Below, piece by piece: positions 35,090-44,771 of a stretch of DNA of 52,729 bases. The translations under genes and the position numbers were made by a program. The notes below the pieces were generated by a model, which was not told the DNA's origin, ran no database searches, and saw nothing but the letters and a program-made list of their open reading frames with translations. The stretch comes from Cytophagaceae bacterium (GTDB lineage: Bacteria; Bacteroidota; Bacteroidia; Cytophagales; Spirosomataceae). How positions within the stretch are numbered: position 1 is the first letter of the stretch; each line of letters starts with the position of its first letter. Location of the stretch: NCBI GenBank assembly GCA_947450365.1, contig CANFVE010000019.1, forward strand, positions 1 through 52,729, given 5' to 3'.

Positions 35090-37906
35090 CTATTTGGCCA
35101 AGACAATATTAACAATGCGCTTCGGTACCACAATCACTTTCGCCGGTGCGACACCATCCAATATTTTTTGTACCTGTGCATCGGCCAAAACACCCGCTTC
35201 GATTTCCAAAGGACTCGCTGTGCTTGAAAATGGCAATGTCAAACGTACCTTGCCATTAAAGGAAATCGGGTATTTAAATTCATCCTCAACTAAAAGTGCT
35301 GGATTGAATACCGGGAAGCTTGCATAGGAAATCGTTCCTGGCTCCTCACTTAAGGCTACCCATAATTCTTCCGATATATGCGGTGCATAAGGAGATAACA
35401 TAATGACTAATTCACGCAGAATGGATTTTTTATGGCATTTTAATTGGCCTAATTCATTCACGCAAATCATCAAAGTAGACACCACCGTATTAAATGAATA
35501 GCGATCTAAATCCTCTTGAACTTTGCGAATCGCTGTGTGAAGGACGCGTAATTCATCCGCTGTGGCGGTTTGATCTACTAGGTGACATTTCTGGGTCGTT
35601 TCATCAAAAAACAAGCGCCAAACCTTCCGCAAGAAATTATGCGAACCCGAAATGGAATTCGTATTCCAAGGTTTAAATTGTTCCAAAGGCCCCAAAAACA
35701 TCTCATAGACACGAAGCGTATCGGCACCATATTTGGCGATTAAATCGTCGGGATTAACAACGTTAAATTTCGATTTCGACATTTTCTCCACTTCCCAACC
35801 ACAAACGTATTTCCCCTGCTCCAATATAAATTCTGCATCAGTCGGTACATCCTTCCGCGAGCGTTTAAATGCCTCGATATCCAAGACATCATTTTCGACA
35901 ATGTTCACATCCACATGCAGCGCCACCACGTCATATTGGTTTTTCAAGCCATGAGAAACAAACGTCACCTTTTCTGAATTTTTTAGGCGATAGACGAAAT
36001 TCGACCGACCTTGAATCATGCCTTGGTTAATCAACTTCTTCGCAAATTCCTCCTCCTTCACATAGCCTAAATCCTTTAAGAATTTATTCCAAAAACGACT
36101 ATACAATAAATGGCCCGTCGCGTGCTCGGAACCACCAATGTATAAATCCACGGCTTGCCAATAGTCAATGGCCTCCTTGGACGCAAATTCGGACTTATTT
36201 TGCGCATCCATGTAGCGGTACCAGTACCAAGAAGAACCTGCCCAACCTGGCATCGTCGACCATTCATAATCGTATAATCCTTGGTATTTCCAATCGGCGC
36301 TTGCCCGACCCAATGGCGGTTCACCCGTTTCTGTGGGTAAATATTTATCGATTTTCGGAAGTTCAAAAGGCAATTCACTTTCCTGGATTAAATAAGGCAA
36401 CAAGTCCCCCTTGGCATTCGGTTTGAAGTAGACGGGAACGGGTTCACCCCAATAGCGTTGACGCGAAAACACCGCATTCCGCATCCGGTACTGAATTTTA
36501 CCTTTGCCGATTCCATGGTTTTCCATCCAAACGATCAGCGTTTGAGTCGCTTCTTTATAGCCCATTCCGTCAATCATGCCGGAATTGATATATTTCCCTT
36601 CCTTGGTCGCATCGGCTTGTTTGTCCATGTCTTTTTGCGCATCCAAAATCGGGATAATCGGCAAATCAAAATGCTTCGCAAAGTTCCAGTCACGTTGATC
36701 CCCCGAAGGAACACCCATCACCGCACCCGTTCCGTAACCTGCCAAGACATAATCGGCCAAAAACAAAGGCACGCGGGCTTGATTCACCGGATTTAAGACA
36801 TAGGTTCCCGTGAAAACGCCGGACACTTGCTTTACTTCTGACATTCGGTCGAGCTCCGATCGAGACTTCGCCCACGTGACATACGCCTCAACGGCATCTT
36901 TTTGCTCGGGCGTGGTCAAGGAATCTACCCACTCATGTTCCGGGGCTAACACCATAAAGGAAACACCATAAATGGTATCCACCCGGGTGGTAAATACTTT
37001 TATTTTTTTATCTGTTATGTTTTCGATGTCGAATTCTACTTCAGCACCGACCGACTTACCGATCCAATTTCGTTGTTGTTCTTTCAACGAATCCGACCAA
37101 TCCACTTCTTCCAATCCTCGCAATAAACGATCCGCATAGGCGGTAATCCGCATGGACCATTGACGCATTTTTTTCTGCTCCACAGGAAATCCCCCCCGCT
37201 CAGATAAACCATCTTTCACCTCGTCATTGGCCAACACAGTTCCCAAACCCGGGCACCAATTCACCACCGAATCATCCAAATAAGCCAAACGGAAATTCAA
37301 TAAATAGGCATATTTCTCCTCTTCATTCATCGCATTCCAGCTTTCTGCCGAAATCCGCGCAACTTCCTCATCACAAACCGCCTTTAATCCGATTGAGCCT
37401 TTTTGGGCTAAAATACCTTCCAAGCTTTCGATGGATTCTGCACGATCAGTTTCTTGGTTGTACCAGGAATTAAACAATTGCATAAAAATCCACTGCGTCC
37501 ACTGGTAATAGGAAGCATCCGATGTGCGCACCTCACGTGACCAATCGAATGAAAAACCCATGTTTTTCAATTGTTGGATATACCGCGTAATATTCTCCTC
37601 CGTGGTAATCGCCGGATGCTGACCCGTTTGAATGGCATATTGCTCTGCGGGTAAGCCAAAGGAATCAAAGCCCATCGGGTGCAATACCTCATGACCTTGC
37701 AGACGCTTGTAGCGCGCCATAATATCAGATGCAATGTAACCTAGCGGATGGCCCACATGTAATCCCGCCCCAGATGGGTAAGGAAACATATCTAAGACAT
37801 AATATTTAGGTTTATTCGGATTTACCTGTGCCTGAAAGGTTTGATGCTCCGCCCAAAAGGCCTGCCATTGCTTTTCTATCTCGCTAAACTGATACTCTGA
37901 ACGCAT
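35090..37906 (-). CDS. leuS: Leucyl-tRNA synthetase
   Basis: A 938-residue class I synthetase that charges tRNA-Leu. The HIGH-type motif is H50-V-G-H53 (GAGLHVGHPLGY), the CP1 editing insertion lies at about 240-430, and KMSKSKFNVVNPDDL near residue 706 is the second signature. The anticodon-binding and C-terminal domains complete the usual length; the family runs 800-970 residues, with longer forms in Bacteroidota. It is transcribed towards the TonB-dependent receptor and the two stops are only four bases apart, with no terminator between them. The gene upstream (a TauE/SafE permease) is divergent. Confidence 0.96.
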   Translation of the reverse strand: MRSEYQFSEIEKQWQAFWAEHQTFQAQVNPNKPKYYVLDMFPYPSGAGLHVGHPLGYIASDIMARYKRLQGHEVLHPMGFDSFGLPAEQYAIQTGQHPAITTEENITRYIQQLKNMGFSFDWSREVRTSDASYYQWTQWIFMQLFNSWYNQETDRAESIESLEGILAQKGSIGLKAVCDEEVARISAESWNAMNEEEKYAYLLNFRLAYLDDSVVNWCPGLGTVLANDEVKDGLSERGGFPVEQKKMRQWSMRITAYADRLLRGLEEVDWSDSLKEQQRNWIGKSVGAEVEFDIENITDKKIKVFTTRVDTIYGVSFMVLAPEHEWVDSLTTPEQKDAVEAYVTWAKSRSELDRMSEVKQVSGVFTGTYVLNPVNQARVPLFLADYVLAGYGTGAVMGVPSGDQRDWNFAKHFDLPIIPILDAQKDMDKQADATKEGKYINSGMIDGMGYKEATQTLIVWMENHGIGKGKIQYRMRNAVFSRQRYWGEPVPVYFKPNAKGDLLPYLIQESELPFELPKIDKYLPTETGEPPLGRASADWKYQGLYDYEWSTMPGWAGSSWYWYRYMDAQNKSEFASKEAIDYWQAVDLYIGGSEHATGHLLYSRFWNKFLKDLGYVKEEEFAKKLINQGMIQGRSNFVYRLKNSEKVTFVSHGLKNQYDVVALHVDVNIVENDVLDIEAFKRSRKDVPTDAEFILEQGKYVCGWEVEKMSKSKFNVVNPDDLIAKYGADTLRVYEMFLGPLEQFKPWNTNSISGSHNFLRKVWRLFFDETTQKCHLVDQTATADELRVLHTAIRKVQEDLDRYSFNTVVSTLMICVNELGQLKCHKKSILRELVIMLSPYAPHISEELWVALSEEPGTISYASFPVFNPALLVEDEFKYPISFNGKVRLTLPFSSTASPLEIEAGVLADAQVQKILDGVAPAKVIVVPKRIVNIVLAK

Positions 37907-37973
37907 AATTTTTTATCTTTTTTCAAAAGGAAATGCAAATTAGGGCTTTTTTGTGAAAAAATATTTACTCTAC

Positions 37974-38008
37974 TTTGTTGGTAGATTAAGTGAAGTCTAT
38001 TAGTTTTG
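37974..38008 (+). promoter_or_regulatory. Promoter of the TauE/SafE gene (TTTG...TAGTTTTG)
   Basis: The -7 box TAGTTTTG (38001-38008) matches TAnnTTTG exactly. A TTTGTTG stretch at 37974-37980 can serve as the -33 element with about 20 bases of spacing. The ATG is 19 bases downstream of the box. Confidence 0.6.
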
Positions 38009-38027
38009 TAGGGAATTATAAAACCCT

Positions 38028-38981
38028 ATGTCCACGAATTCAGAATTTTCCGAACCCAAAAGCAAATTTCCAAGTCTTTCGAAGGCTGTTCAAACCATTT
38101 GGAAGCGAGATCGTAGTATCACGGAGGTGATTATTCACGTTAGCAATGCCTTGGCCTTAATGATTGTGGGGCATTTGCTATTCAGTTATTTGACGGCTGA
38201 AAATGTGATTGCGGTCTTTAATTCGGTGAATTCAGAAATATTGTATTATGTATTGGGAGGATTCATCGCGCAGATGATTGACGGGGCATTAGGGATGGCC
38301 TATGGGGTTACGGCGACGACCTTTTTATTGTCCGTGGGCATTACGCCTGCAGCGGCTTCGGCATCCGTACATGCCTCGGAGGTATTTACCTCAGGGGTTT
38401 CGGGCTATATGCATTTGAAATTCGGGAATGTGAATTCTAAATTATTCAAAACCTTGGTCATCCCGGGTGTGATTGGCGCGATTTTAGGTGCTTATTTATT
38501 ATCGAATTTAGAAGAATATGCAGGCTATATTAAACCTATCGTTTCTGTTTATACCTTATTTTTGGGAGCCATCATTATTCGTAAAGCCTTGCGGAAGCGT
38601 CAAGAAAAGAAAGCGTTGAAGCGAGTGGGCTGGTTAGCTTTATTTGGAGGTTATTTGGATTCCATTGGCGGGGGTGGTTGGGGGCCAATTGTTTCCTCAA
38701 CGCTCATAGCCTCAGGACGCCATCCCAAATACACGATCGGCAGTGTAAACCTGACTGAATTTTTCGTTTCCCTTGCCTCTTCGGTTACCTTTTTCATGGT
38801 CATCGGCTTAGGCTATTGGCAAGTGATCGCTGGGTTAATATTAGGTGGCGTGGTAGCCGCACCCATTGCCGCGAAATTGGCCAATAAGTTACCTATCAAA
38901 GCCATGATGATCCTGGTAGGAATCGTGATTATCATTGTCAGTCTCCGACAAATCATCCTTGGCGCCCCCAAATTCTTTTAA
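38028..38981 (+). CDS. Sulfite exporter TauE/SafE family permease
   Basis: A 317-residue inner-membrane protein with about eight hydrophobic segments and the duplicated TauE/SafE half-motifs: GGFIAQMIDGALGMAYGV (about 76-93) and GGYLDSIGGGGWGPIVSSTL (about 207-226). Family members export sulfite, sulfoacetate or other organosulfur anions; the substrate here is unknown. An N-terminal extension of about 30 residues is cytoplasmic and charged. Its stop overlaps the stop of the convergent FG-GAP gene by three bases. A sulfate link to the sulfatase locus is possible but unsupported. Confidence 0.9.
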   Translation: MSTNSEFSEPKSKFPSLSKAVQTIWKRDRSITEVIIHVSNALALMIVGHLLFSYLTAENVIAVFNSVNSEILYYVLGGFIAQMIDGALGMAYGVTATTFLLSVGITPAAASASVHASEVFTSGVSGYMHLKFGNVNSKLFKTLVIPGVIGAILGAYLLSNLEEYAGYIKPIVSVYTLFLGAIIIRKALRKRQEKKALKRVGWLALFGGYLDSIGGGGWGPIVSSTLIASGRHPKYTIGSVNLTEFFVSLASSVTFFMVIGLGYWQVIAGLILGGVVAAPIAAKLANKLPIKAMMILVGIVIIIVSLRQIILGAPKFF

Positions 38982-41104
38982 TCCACCACCCATTTCAGTT
39001 GAATCATTTTTCCTGAAATGCTTTGAAATTCAATAAAATAAAGCCCTTTGGCTATAGGACCCATTGGGATTTTTTGGATTACCGCGCGAGCTAAGGTACC
39101 AGATAAAAGACTTTGTCCAAATAAATTTCGGATCGTAAAGCTTCCTGCTTCATTGGCGAAAAGATTTACTTCCTGTTGGGCCGGATTCGGAAAAACTTGC
39201 AAGAGCTGGGAATCCAATTGGGTGATGACAGGCGACACGGTCCGATTTTCATACACATGCACCCCTCCCGTCGCTAATCCTAGCATGATATCAGGCCGAC
39301 CATCTTGATTATAATCCGAAATACTCACGTGGCCCTTTAGCCCTACCCGATTCATCGAATTCCCTATTTTATCATCCCATAAAATTGTTTGGCTGTTCGT
39401 TTGTAAAACACCCACATGTGTCATCCCATCCCGATCCAACGCCACCACCTCCCATTGGCCATCCGCATTTAAATCCCCAAAAGCGAAGGATTGAATCGAC
39501 CAAGTGGACAGGGCCGACAAACCCGCCCAATCAGATGTTTGCAACGTAAAATCGACAAAAGAATAGGCGCGCACCTTTCCGATTTTATCCAAAATTAATA
39601 CATCCAACACACCATTTTGATCCCAATCGACCAACAGGGGACTTTCGCCTGCCGCCAAGACGGGAAGATCTATTTTGGAAAAAGTGGATTCAGATGCATT
39701 TATGAACCAGAGGCCTGGGCCAACAAAACTTTGAAAATGCACGACCAGTGAGGCCTGATTTTTACCCGCTAATGTCGCCACGTGCAATTGTACCTGAGTA
39801 GCCTGAACCTGCGCAGAAAATTGTTTAAAATCTGCCGTACGAAATAGAAGGGCAGGCTGCGTAGCCGAACCCACATTTTCATAGAAATAAATACTAGCTC
39901 GAACGCCTTGATTCCCCCGAATGCCTTGATTGCCAATCAATAAATCAAGATCCCCATCCCCATCTGCATCCCACCAAACCGGCGAGGCCCCTTCCCCCAC
40001 ATCGATCATGTCGGCTTGTAAAAAGGCATCCGATTTACGTGTCCAGCTCCCATTTTGAAAGGTAAAAACGGAGGCAGCATGTTGGAAATCTTGCAAATAG
40101 CCCGCGTTGTCGTAGGTGTTTGTTGACACAATAATTTCTTTTTTCCCATCCCCATCTAAGTCCATCGGATAGGCCGCAGCAAACGAAGCCACCTGAACCG
40201 GGTCTTTGCTCGGAAAATCATAATTCGCTTGCCCAAATTTCGCTTGGGCCTTCGTTCCCGAATTAGGCAAATAAACCAAATTCGAACATCCCACATGACC
40301 AAATAATACATCCGGAATGCCGGCTTTTTCATAATCCAACAAAGCCACACTATTTCCCACGTGCATCGTTTGAGATGTCGCATCCACCGCATCCAGCGCA
40401 TCTACCGACAAACCCGGCGTTTTATTTTGGGTGAAAAGAATGTCCCGACAATCATTATGCAAAAAGCCACCCCAGTTTTGCTCAGATTTTTTAAAAAATA
40501 AACCCAAGGGCTTACCCATTTCCTTTGACATATTTTGATGCCACTCGATGTAATGGCCACCCGGTTCAAATGCCAAAATATCCACATCCCCATCGCCATC
40601 CACATCCCCGATGGCCGGAATATCCGAGGAGGCCACATATAAATTAATTTTCCCGGAAAATCCCTCACTAAATAATGGATTCGCAACCTCAGAAAACGCC
40701 AAAACACCCCCTTTGCTCATATTTTTAAACACCTTAATCCCCGAGGGTGCAGAACTAAATAAGTCTTTTTGGCCATCTCCGTCATAATCCGCACAAAGTG
40801 CCCAATTTTCAAGCAATGGGAAATTTTTGATGTATTCAGGCGCATAGACATAGGTCCCATTCGATTTTTGGAGAAAAACAGAAATCACCTGATTCGTCCG
40901 ATCAAAGGTGAACAAATCATCGCGTCCATCGCCGTTCACATCAATCGTAGAAAATTGAGCCGAATTAAATCCGCCCGCCCATGGATTCGCCATGTCGCCC
41001 TTAGAATCCTTCACCGGTATGCTATTATTCCTCGTGAATTGTAGGCTTTGCGCCAAAATATTGGTGCTAAAAAAGAACAATAAAAGGAATAATAAATTTT
41101 TCAT
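38978..41104 (-). CDS. FG-GAP/VCBS repeat protein with type IX secretion sorting domain
   Basis: A 708-residue exported protein. The start at 41104 (MKNLLFLLLFFF) gives a signal peptide ending NILAQ; the upstream in-frame extension to 41254 runs into the murF start and is rejected. At least seven calcium-binding-like FG-GAP loops are present (DVNGDGRDDL, DYDGDGQKDL, DVDGDGDVDI, DLDGDGKKEI, DADGDGDLDL, DLNADGQWEV, DYNQDGRPDI), suggesting a beta-propeller. The C-terminal 80 residues (VFPNPAQQEVNLFANEAG through GLYFIEFQS) form a type A sorting domain, so the protein should pass the outer membrane through the type IX system. The ligand is unknown; adhesion is a reasonable guess. Confidence 0.9.
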   Translation of the reverse strand: MKNLLFLLLFFFSTNILAQSLQFTRNNSIPVKDSKGDMANPWAGGFNSAQFSTIDVNGDGRDDLFTFDRTNQVISVFLQKSNGTYVYAPEYIKNFPLLENWALCADYDGDGQKDLFSSAPSGIKVFKNMSKGGVLAFSEVANPLFSEGFSGKINLYVASSDIPAIGDVDGDGDVDILAFEPGGHYIEWHQNMSKEMGKPLGLFFKKSEQNWGGFLHNDCRDILFTQNKTPGLSVDALDAVDATSQTMHVGNSVALLDYEKAGIPDVLFGHVGCSNLVYLPNSGTKAQAKFGQANYDFPSKDPVQVASFAAAYPMDLDGDGKKEIIVSTNTYDNAGYLQDFQHAASVFTFQNGSWTRKSDAFLQADMIDVGEGASPVWWDADGDGDLDLLIGNQGIRGNQGVRASIYFYENVGSATQPALLFRTADFKQFSAQVQATQVQLHVATLAGKNQASLVVHFQSFVGPGLWFINASESTFSKIDLPVLAAGESPLLVDWDQNGVLDVLILDKIGKVRAYSFVDFTLQTSDWAGLSALSTWSIQSFAFGDLNADGQWEVVALDRDGMTHVGVLQTNSQTILWDDKIGNSMNRVGLKGHVSISDYNQDGRPDIMLGLATGGVHVYENRTVSPVITQLDSQLLQVFPNPAQQEVNLFANEAGSFTIRNLFGQSLLSGTLARAVIQKIPMGPIAKGLYFIEFQSISGKMIQLKWVVD

Positions 41105-41156
41105 TCGATATTTGTGGACGCAATATGCACATAGGCTCATTAAAATTAAAACTAAG

Positions 41157-42443
41157 GTGACGAAATCAGTGCTTTTAGAAAAATTTTTAGCTTCGACTGG
41201 CGTATCTACGGATACGCGCAAAATAAGTTCCGGGGTCATTTTTTTCGCCCTCAAAGGTCCTAATTTTAATGCGAATGCGATGGCTCAACAAGCCATCGAA
41301 CTCGGCGCCTCGCTTGCCGTAATCGACGACCCCGCCTTTGAAATCGAAGGTAAAACACATCTTGTTAGCGATTCACTTATCGCCCTACAAGATTTAGCCA
41401 CCGAATATCGCAAAACCTTAAACATTCCAGTAATTGGTTTAACGGGTTCCAATGGAAAAACAACGACCAAGGAATTGATTTTTTCGGTTTTATCCCAACA
41501 ATTTCATTGCTTCGCCACCTCAGGTAATTTGAATAACCATATCGGCGTTCCCTTGTCCATTTTATCGATTCAACCCACACATGAAATCGCGGTAATCGAA
41601 ATGGGTGCAAATAAACAAGGAGATATCCGTGAATTGGTGAACATTGCCCAACCGAGCCATGGCCTTATCACAAACATCGGGAAAGCCCATTTAGAAGGTT
41701 TCGGAGGAATCGAAGGCGTCATCAAAGGCAAAGGAGAATTGTTTGATTTCATGAAAGCCATGGATAGGCCCATTTTCCTTCCCGCAGCTCAAAATATCGT
41801 TCATGAGATGGCCACCAAGCGTGGTATCACAGATGTTATCGTGGCGAATCAGGCTTTGCCCACGGAATTAATCGAAGCCAAACCCATCATTTCTTTTCGT
41901 TGTGCCAATGGCAGCGTCGTGAAATCACACCTCCCAGGAATATATAATTTTGAAAATATTCAGATGGCTTTGGCCATAGGTAAGTATTTTGGACTTAGCG
42001 ACGAAAAATGCTTGGAGGGAATTCGTTCCTATGTGCCCACGAATCATCGTTCACAATTCATCAAAATAGGATCTAACCAAGTTTTGATGGATGCCTACAA
42101 TGCAAATCCTTCTTCCATGTCCGCAGCCATTTCGCATTTTGCAGAAACGGAGAATTCGCCCAAAATTATTATCCTGGGCGACATGTTTGAATTAGGCAAT
42201 GTTTCTGCAGAAGAACATGCGGCACTCGGGCAATTAATTGCTTCTTATGCTTTTGAAAAGGTATTATTAGTGGGCCAGCACATGCAGCATGCCCTCGTAC
42301 ATTTGCCAAAAGCCTTATTTTTCCCAGATAAATTCGGCCTACATACTTGGTTGCAAGATCATCCCATTCAAAACAGCTTCTTACTGGTCAAGGGCTCGCG
42401 AGGAATTCAGTTGGAAAGCGTCTTGCCATTCTTGAACCAATAG
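41157..42443 (+). CDS. murF: UDP-N-acetylmuramoyl-tripeptide--D-alanyl-D-alanine ligase
   Basis: A 428-residue Mur ligase that adds D-Ala-D-Ala to the UDP-MurNAc tripeptide in the cytoplasm. The ATP-binding motif GLTGSNGKTTTKELI lies at about residues 94-108, the domain-specific STDTRKISSGVIFFALKGPNFNAN at about 16-39 (with the MurF-typical DTR), and the Mur motif LMDAYNANPSSM at about 310-321. The likely start is GTG at 41157 (VTKSVLLEKFLAS). The frame is open to 40992, but that part overlaps the divergent FG-GAP gene. No other cell-wall genes are nearby, so this murF lies outside a dcw cluster. Confidence 0.92.
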   Translation: MTKSVLLEKFLASTGVSTDTRKISSGVIFFALKGPNFNANAMAQQAIELGASLAVIDDPAFEIEGKTHLVSDSLIALQDLATEYRKTLNIPVIGLTGSNGKTTTKELIFSVLSQQFHCFATSGNLNNHIGVPLSILSIQPTHEIAVIEMGANKQGDIRELVNIAQPSHGLITNIGKAHLEGFGGIEGVIKGKGELFDFMKAMDRPIFLPAAQNIVHEMATKRGITDVIVANQALPTELIEAKPIISFRCANGSVVKSHLPGIYNFENIQMALAIGKYFGLSDEKCLEGIRSYVPTNHRSQFIKIGSNQVLMDAYNANPSSMSAAISHFAETENSPKIIILGDMFELGNVSAEEHAALGQLIASYAFEKVLLVGQHMQHALVHLPKALFFPDKFGLHTWLQDHPIQNSFLLVKGSRGIQLESVLPFLNQ

Positions 42444-42480
42444 GTCAATCCGGCTAATTTCGACCATTAAATAATCTAAT

Positions 42481-42511
42481 TTTGCACGTCTAAATTATTT
42501 GATTATTTTTG
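42481..42511 (+). promoter_or_regulatory. Promoter of ahcY (TTTG-N19-TATTTTTG)
   Basis: A full Bacteroidota-type promoter: TTTG at 42481-42484, a 19-base spacer, and TATTTTTG at 42504-42511, matching TAnnTTTG. The ATG of ahcY follows 37 bases later. A second -7-like TAATTTTG overlaps the -33 element. Confidence 0.75.
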
Positions 42512-42548
42512 TACTTTAGAAAGAAAATCAATTCAAAAACAATACACA

Positions 42549-43865
42549 ATGGCATCACAATCGGGTACCTATGTACCATTTAAAGTTAAAGACATTGCAT
42601 TGGCCGACTGGGGTCGTAAAGAAATTCAATTAGCTGAAGCGGAAATGCCAGGTTTGATGGCCTTGCGTGCTGAATTTGGCGCAGCGCAACCCTTAAAAGG
42701 TGCGCGCATCGCAGGATGTCTTCACATGACCATCCAAACAGCTGTATTAATCGAAACATTAACTGCCTTAGGAGCAGACGTTACTTGGTCTTCTTGTAAC
42801 ATTTTCTCGACTCAAGATCACGCAGCAGCGGCTATCGCAGCGGCAGGAATTCCGGTGTATGCTTGGAAAGGCATGAACGAAGAGGAGTTCAATTGGTGTA
42901 TCGAGCAAACCTTGTTTTTCGGAGAAGAAAAACAACCTTTAAATATGATTTTGGATGATGGGGGCGATTTGACCAACATGGTTTTTGATGAATATCCTGA
43001 ATTAATTTCAGGCATCAAAGGTTTGTCCGAAGAAACGACGACAGGTGTTCACCGTCTATATGAGCGCATGAAGAATGGCACATTATTCTTGCCAGCGATC
43101 AACGTAAATGACTCGGTAACGAAGTCTAAATTTGATAATAAATACGGTTGTAAAGAATCATTGGTTGACGCGATTCGTCGGGCAACTGACTTAATGTTAG
43201 CCGGTAAAGTAGCCGTCGTAGCCGGTTACGGTGACGTAGGAAAAGGAAGTGCGGAATCATTGCGGGGTGCTGGTTGCCGCGTGTTGGTGACCGAGATCGA
43301 TCCCATCTGTGCGCTTCAAGCAGCAATGGACGGTTTCGAGGTAGTTCCGATGGACGAAGCGGCCACGCGTGCGAACATCTTTGTAACAGCAACAGGAAAC
43401 GTAAAAATCATTCGTGATCGTCACTTCAAAGCAATGAAGGATAAAGCAATCGTTTGTAACATCGGTCACTTCGATAACGAAATCGATATGGAGTGGTTGA
43501 ACAGTAACTACGGTTCTACGAAAGACCAAATCAAACCACAAGTGGATATGTATACGATCGATGGCAAAAACGTAATCGTGTTGGCCGAAGGTCGTTTGGT
43601 GAATTTAGGTTGCGCGATGGGTCATCCATCCTTTGTGATGTCGAATTCATTCTGTAACCAAACTTTGGCTCAATTAGAGCTGTGGGCGAATTCAGCGAAT
43701 TACGAAAACAAGGTCTATATCCTGCCTAAGCATTTGGATGAGAAGGTTGCTTTCTTGCATTTAGCGCATATCGGGGCGAAATTAGAAACCTTAGAAAAAG
43801 AGCAAGCGGAATACATCGGGGTACCACAAAATGGACCATTCAAGCCGGAGCATTATCGTTATTAG
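42549..43865 (+). CDS. ahcY: S-adenosylhomocysteine hydrolase
   Basis: A 438-residue NAD-dependent enzyme that splits S-adenosylhomocysteine into adenosine and homocysteine, clearing the product inhibitor of methyltransferases. Signatures are [15 protein letters not shown] (about 57-71), [18 protein letters not shown] (about 80-97) and the NAD-binding [19 protein letters not shown] (about 223-241). The C-terminal KPEHYRY tail is complete and contains the Lys/Tyr that reach the neighbouring subunit's NAD. It is a single-gene transcript with its own promoter and terminator. Confidence 0.97.
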   Translation: MASQSGTYVPFKVKDIALADWGRKEIQLAEAEMPGLMALRAEFGAAQPLKGARIAGCLHMTIQTAVLIETLTALGADVTWSSCNIFSTQDHAAAAIAAAGIPVYAWKGMNEEEFNWCIEQTLFFGEEKQPLNMILDDGGDLTNMVFDEYPELISGIKGLSEETTTGVHRLYERMKNGTLFLPAINVNDSVTKSKFDNKYGCKESLVDAIRRATDLMLAGKVAVVAGYGDVGKGSAESLRGAGCRVLVTEIDPICALQAAMDGFEVVPMDEAATRANIFVTATGNVKIIRDRHFKAMKDKAIVCNIGHFDNEIDMEWLNSNYGSTKDQIKPQVDMYTIDGKNVIVLAEGRLVNLGCAMGHPSFVMSNSFCNQTLAQLELWANSANYENKVYILPKHLDEKVAFLHLAHIGAKLETLEKEQAEYIGVPQNGPFKPEHYRY

Positions 43866-43884
43866 GATTTAATTGATCTATTCC

Positions 43885-43916
43885 AAAAGCTGCATTCCTC
43901 GAGTGCAGCTTTTTTT
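43885..43916 (+). terminator. Intrinsic terminator of ahcY
   Basis: A 10-bp perfect stem (AAAAGCTGCA with TGCAGCTTTT), a 9-base loop and a T-run, 20 bases after the ahcY stop. Confidence 0.88.
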
Positions 43917-43969
43917 ATCACAAGGAAACGAAAAGCGTTTCGAAGCCAAGAAAATTTAATAAAAAGCCG

Positions 43970-43977
43970 TATTTTTG
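43970..43977 (+). promoter_or_regulatory. -7 promoter element of purQ (TATTTTTG)
   Basis: An exact TAnnTTTG match 23 bases before the purQ ATG. The upstream element is less clear: GTTTCG lies near 43937. Confidence 0.55.
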
Positions 43978-44000
43978 GGCCAACATTTGAACGAACACGT

Positions 44001-44696
44001 ATGAAATTTGGGGTTGTAGTATTTCCAGGATCCAATTGCGACGATGATACCGTCGGCGTCATCCAAAGTTTAGGCCACGAGGCCGTGAAATTATGGCATA
44101 AAGATACCGATTTGCAGAATTGCGAATTCATTATCATCCCAGGAGGCTTTTCCTATGGGGATTATTTACGCAGTGGAGCCATCGCTCGTTTCTCTCCGAT
44201 TATGGATCATGTGATCGAACATGCTAAAAATGGCGGTTATTTGATGGGGATTTGCAATGGATTTCAAGTCCTCGTGGAAGCACATTTATTGCCTGGTGTT
44301 TTATTGCGCAACAATACACAGAAGTTTATTTCCAAAAATATCTTTTTGAAGGCGGCAACGAACAATTCCCTCTTGACCCATTCCTTAAATACCACTAAAG
44401 CCTACAAAGTCCCTATCGCACATGCAGAAGGACGTTATTTTACGGATGAAAAAACATTAGCTTCCTTGAAGGCTAATGATCAAATCCTATTCTATTATTG
44501 CGATGAAGATGGGCAAGTAACCGAAGAATCAAATCCGAACGGAAGTTTATTAAATATCGCAGGAATATGCAATGAAGGCAGAAATGTATTCGGCATGATG
44601 CCACACCCAGAGCGGGCAGCGGATCCAGATTTAGCTAATACAGATGGATTGGAGATTTTACGCCAATTGATCGAAAGTCCAAATTTGGTTTCTTAA
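44001..44696 (+). CDS. purQ: Phosphoribosylformylglycinamidine synthase, glutaminase subunit
   Basis: A 231-residue class I glutamine amidotransferase that supplies ammonia for the fourth step of purine synthesis. The oxyanion segment IIPGGFSYGDYLRSGAIA is at about 45-62, the nucleophile Cys85 is in GICNGFQ, and the His/Glu pair is in MMPHPERA near residue 204. A free PurQ implies a small PurL and PurS encoded elsewhere, rather than the single large fused enzyme found in many Bacteroidota. It stands alone between two terminators. Confidence 0.95.
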   Translation: MKFGVVVFPGSNCDDDTVGVIQSLGHEAVKLWHKDTDLQNCEFIIIPGGFSYGDYLRSGAIARFSPIMDHVIEHAKNGGYLMGICNGFQVLVEAHLLPGVLLRNNTQKFISKNIFLKAATNNSLLTHSLNTTKAYKVPIAHAEGRYFTDEKTLASLKANDQILFYYCDEDGQVTEESNPNGSLLNIAGICNEGRNVFGMMPHPERAADPDLANTDGLEILRQLIESPNLVS

Positions 44697-44717
44697 TACT
44701 GAGCGAAATCCATTCAT

Positions 44718-44748
44718 AAAAAAACCCAGGCCTAGGCTTGGGTTTTTT
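44718..44748. terminator. Bidirectional terminator between purQ and lolA
   Basis: The hairpin AAAACCCAGGCC-TA-GGCTTGGGTTTT is flanked by A-runs on the left and T-runs on the right. It can therefore end both the rightward purQ and the leftward ftsK-lolA transcripts. Confidence 0.88.
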
Positions 44749-44771
44749 CATTGGATGAATAGCGCTAGTTT

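Noticed and set aside
40992..41156. Upstream extension of the murF frame (and of the FG-GAP frame to 41254)
   Set aside because: The two extensions overlap each other on opposite strands. The GTG at 41157 and the ATG at 41104 give a normal MurF start and a normal signal peptide.
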